Shown: in pieces, positions 60,842 through 64,000 of the stretch
Layout: the number at the start of each line of letters is the position of its first letter
Numbering within the stretch: position 1 is the stretch's first letter
DNA from: Cacajao melanocephalus
Taxonomy: Eukaryota > Chordata > Mammalia > Primates > Pitheciidae
DNA: 64,000 bases
Direction of reading: 5' to 3'
NCBI GenBank assembly: GCA_963573385.1
Contig: CAUYLG010005175.1
Span: forward strand, 1-64,000
Made by a program: the position numbers and the translations under genes
The notes under the pieces: generated by a model
Databases searched by the model: none
What the model saw: only the letters and a program-made list of their open reading frames with translations
What the model was told of the DNA's origin: nothing

Positions 60842-61135
60842 GGGCTGGGCTCGGTGGCTCAGGCTCGTAATTCCAGCACTATGAGAGGTTAAAGTGGGCA
60901 GATCTCTTGAGACCAAGTTTGAGACCAGCCTGGCCAACATGGCAAAACCCCGTCTCCATTAAAAATACAAAAAAATTACCTGGGTGTGGTGGTACATGCC
61001 TGTAGTCCCAGCTACTCAGGAGGTTAAGGCACAAGAATCATTTGAACTCAGGAGGCAAAGGTTGCAGTGAGCCAAGATCACGCCATGGCACTCTAGGCTG
61101 GGCAACAGAGCAAAATTCCATTGCAAAAAAAAAAA
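60842..61135 (+). mobile_element. Alu (AluS-like)
   Basis: gggctgggctcggtggctca to an 11-base A tail; sense and complete. Confidence 0.95.
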
Positions 61136-61688
61136 GCATGAACAATCAGAGATTTTACCATGTTTTCATACTAACAGGTTGGCCTATCAGTTGCATGGAT
61201 ACTGTTAGAAAACATGACCTTGGGTCAGAGACGAAGGACAGTTTATTACTCATGGTAACAGAGCAGCTGAGGTATCAGCATTTTTGCACTGGTTCTCTGA
61301 ACCTTAATTCCCTTAGGGTGACATGAACCGGGCTAGACGACATATGTACATATAGTGGGTTGCATTACAGGAAAGGAACTCCAAGCTTAAGAAACCTAAG
61401 TTTTCTATACTGGATATAAAGCATACCTGCCCTTTGCTCCATTAGAGACACTATTTTCTAAGGCTGCTTGCTATCTTTGAACAAATAGTCAAGAACAAAG
61501 CAGTATGTTGCTTGCAGAAATGTGACAGACCTCTAGAAAATTATTGTCCAGCACCTGAAACATAATTTTTATCCTTATTTCACTCATATTCTAAAAAATA
61601 AAAATTATTTCTTTTCATGGCTGACAGTACAAGTTGATGTGGAAACCTTGTTTCATTGACTGTGTGTTCTCTTACCTAATCAACATTC
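61136..61688. other. Unassigned intronic sequence
   Basis: No recognised element. The frame at 61042-61326 starts inside the Alu. Confidence 0.4.
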
Positions 61689-61689
61689 A

Positions 61690-62150
61690 TTGAATATTTA
61701 TTTGAATACTTTGATATATTGGGGAATATTATAGAGCAAATTTATGTGGCATTCATTCTAGTTCAGGTACTCAGATGAGTAAGCAAAGGAATAATCAAGA
61801 TAATCCTAGACTAGGATAAGCTCAATAATGTTAAAACCAAAACAGAATGATGTGACAAAACACTGGGATGGAAGTATGGGGGTTATTGGAGAAGACTTTT
61901 AGGAAGAAATAACATTTGCATGGAGATCAGACTCATGAGAAGCAGCCAGCCATGTAAAAACCACAGGGAAGACATTTCTACATAAAAGGACATCAGATAC
62001 AAAGGCCCTGAAGCGGGAATGAGCTTGATATTTTTTGAGGAATAGAAAGCACAAGTTTCTGAAGGATCGTCAGCTAAGGGGGAAAATGGTAAAAGATGAG
62101 TTTAGAAAGGTAGGTCATAGCAAGAAGTTTGAATTTTATTCTGATATTAA
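61690..62150 (+). repeat. Old mammalian repeat copy
   Basis: 'cattcattgaatatttattt', 'agatacaaaggccctgaagc' and 'aatgagcttgatat' match the same mammalian-wide element as at 23740. Confidence 0.5.
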
Positions 62151-62517
62151 CCATTGTTACTCCCCTGTGTCTTTCCTCTTAATTTACAAATATTTTAGGC
62201 CTTTTCCCTTTAAACAATTCCTTTTCAAACAGTTGCCACTGCTTCTCCTTTTTTCTCCAAATATTTTAAAATAGAAGAGAGTGAAAAGATAAACATAATA
62301 GTGTTGGACAACAAGAAATAGTGCCATCAAAAATTGTGAGGAATTCCTTAGAGACAGAAGCAGAAGACTGGAAAACAAGTACTCAAAATGACAAGAAAAA
62401 ACAACTGTGCATGAAAGTAGAGCCTCAAAAACTTGAAGTCTTTGTTGTAGGGATCTGTGCCTTAAATAGAAAGGCTGGCATGTTTTTTTCCCCCAATTCC
62501 TCCTGTCTTCTCAAGAT

Positions 62518-62582
62518 ATGCGCATGCATGGGAGAGCACATGTGTGTTTGTGTGTGTATGTGCGCACGCACACACACACACA
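62518..62582. repeat. Alternating purine-pyrimidine tract, GT-GCGC-AC
   Basis: tgcgcatgcatg, a gtgtgtttgtgtgtgtatgt run, gcgcacgc and cacacacacacaca. The GT half is the reverse complement of the AC half around tgtgcgcac, so it can form a cruciform or Z-DNA. Confidence 0.85.
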
Positions 62583-63190
62583 GTAGCAACAGCAAGCAAC
62601 AGAAATATTTGCCCTTTCCTGAAATTAAAATGCTGTACTTTCCCAGATTAGCCACTTACCTGGGAAAGGCTTCTGATGTGGCTGTTGCAGCCTGAGGAAA
62701 GAGCAGAACCTGAAGTAACTTGGGACTTCCCTGTGTTGCAGACATGGATGGAAGGAAAAAATGAAAAGGAAAGGCAGCCCTGCCTAGGAGAATACATTGA
62801 AGTACTCCACTGTACTTTACCAGTGTAAAGCTCTTCTTTTTTTTTTTGCCAGTTACGGTGCCCTCAACTTACCTCCCTGGGCCCACACAGCTTAATGTGG
62901 CCACAGCCACTAACGTAATGGCAATCAGCCCTTCTCTTTAGGAAAGAGACCAGATGGAGGAAACTGTGTACTCATCAACTTAGATCTTCATTTATAAATA
63001 TGAATGATAGCCCAGGGTCATCAGACACTTATGAAAACCAGTAGCTGGAAAAAGAAGAGCCAAGATGAACAGACAACAGGTTTGAATGAAACATTGAATT
63101 TTAAAGAATAGAAGAGTACATAAAATATATTTTAATAATTCCAGAGGTTAATAAAATAAGAACAGATCACTATCCAAAAGAAGCAATAAG
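62583..63190. other. Unassigned intronic sequence
   Basis: No recognised element; the frame at 62321-62695 runs through the GT/AC tract and is not convincing. Confidence 0.4.
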
Positions 63191-64000
63191 ACTTTTTTTT
63201 TTTAAGTTTTTAAAATTTTATTTTAGGTTCAAGAGTACATGTGCAGGTTTGTTATATAGGTAGACTTCATGTCACGGGTTTGGTGTACAGGTAATTTTGT
63301 CACCCAGGAAGTAAGTATAGTACCCAACAGATAGTTTTTCTGTCCTCATCCTCCTCCCATCTTTTACCCTCAAGTAGGCCCTGGGTCTGTTGTTCGTTTC
63401 TTTGTGTCCATATGTACTCAGTGTTTAGCTCCCACTCATAAGCAAGAATATGTGGTATTTGGTTTTCTTTTCCTGTGTTAGTTTGCTTAGGATAATGACC
63501 TCCAACTCCATCCATGTAGCTGCAAAGGACATAACTTTATTCTTTCTTAGGGCTGAGCAGTATTCCACTGTCTGTCTATGTCACATTTTCTTTATCCAGT
63601 CTACTGCTGATAAGCTTTTAGGTTGATTCTATGTCTTTACTATTGTGAATAATGCTGTGATGGACATATGCATGCAGGTGTCTTTGTGGTAGAATAACTT
63701 ATATTCCTTTGGGCATATACCCAATTATGGGATTGCTAGGTTTAATGATAATTCTGTTCTAAGGCCTTTGAGAAATCATTATCTCCCATTGTGTAGGTTG
63801 TCTGTTTATTATGTTGATAATTTATGTTGCTGTGCAGAAGTTTTTTAATTAGATCTGGTTTGTTAACTTTTGATTTTATTGCATTACTTTTGGCATCTTC
63901 ATCATGAAATCTTTGCAAAATCCTGTGTCCCGAATGGTATTTCTTAGGTTATCTTTCATGGTTTTCATAGTTTTAGGTTTTACATTTAAATTTTTAATCC
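63190..64000 (-). mobile_element. L1 element C, antisense, 3' part
   Basis: An oligo-T then aggttcaagagtacatgtgc (L1 3' UTR in reverse), gtgtttagctcccactcata, and distal ORF2 (tccaactccatccatgtagc, ggcatatacccaattatggg) continuing past the window edge. Probably L1PB or older. Confidence 0.92.

Noticed and set aside
62321..62695. 124-codon plus-strand frame
   Set aside because: It passes through the GT/AC tract and has no recognisable domain, promoter or splice sites.

Overview
The window is nuclear DNA of a simian primate. It is AT-rich and intronic, packed with Alu elements of the J and S type, LINE-1 copies of several ages, MaLR and class I ERV LTRs, MIRs and old mammalian repeats. One CpG-rich island lies at about 4.1-5.4 kb. 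No bacterial, phage, CRISPR or plasmid feature is present, and nearly all long open frames are antisense or decayed LINE-1/Alu sequence.

The only genic part I can name is the island. It looks like the head-to-head promoter shared by MDH1 (minus strand, leaving the window to the left) and WDPCP (plus strand, running right). The MDH1 first exon ends in ATG followed by a GTGAGT donor at 4377/4376, which fits the known M|SEPIRV junction of cytosolic malate dehydrogenase. A second, upstream-type donor after FDKDDK codons at 4033 matches the alternative N-terminal MDH1 exon. WDPCP exon 1 (5155-5229) encodes 25 residues beginning MRREFSRDAYSE and ends at a GTGAGT donor. Compared with the human proteins as I remember them, WDPCP exon 1 differs at about five residues and the alternative MDH1 exon has lost its start and frame. 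I therefore infer a non-human simian, probably a monkey. The symbols rest on recall, not on a search.

Layout: 1-4376 is MDH1 intron 1 with Alus, a MIR and a palindromic minisatellite at the very start. 4.4-5.2 kb is the promoter and both first exons. From 5.2 to 64 kb lies what I take to be WDPCP intron 1; I did not recognise WDPCP exon 2. Within it, 10-13 kb is old L1M; 13.3-14.05 kb is an MST-like LTR next to a 312-bp inverted repeat; 16-17 kb and 24.2-25 kb are two copies of one LTR-like repeat; 26.7 kb has a plausible cryptic exon. 29.1-36.5 kb is a nearly full-length antisense L1 carrying an Alu cluster, an ERV fragment with its 3' LTR, a misplaced ORF2 duplication and an inverted ORF1 piece. 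37.9-42.3 kb is a second antisense L1 with an internal deletion but long open stretches. 43-51.9 kb holds more nested LTR, Alu and L1M fragments. 52-63 kb is mostly unique AT-rich sequence with old repeats and microsatellites. 63.2-64 kb is the 3' part of a third antisense L1.

There is no multi-gene system here. The most interesting points are the shared promoter and the broken alternative MDH1 N-terminus, the large inverted repeat at 13.7 kb, the rearranged L1 at 29-36 kb and the possible cryptic WDPCP exon.
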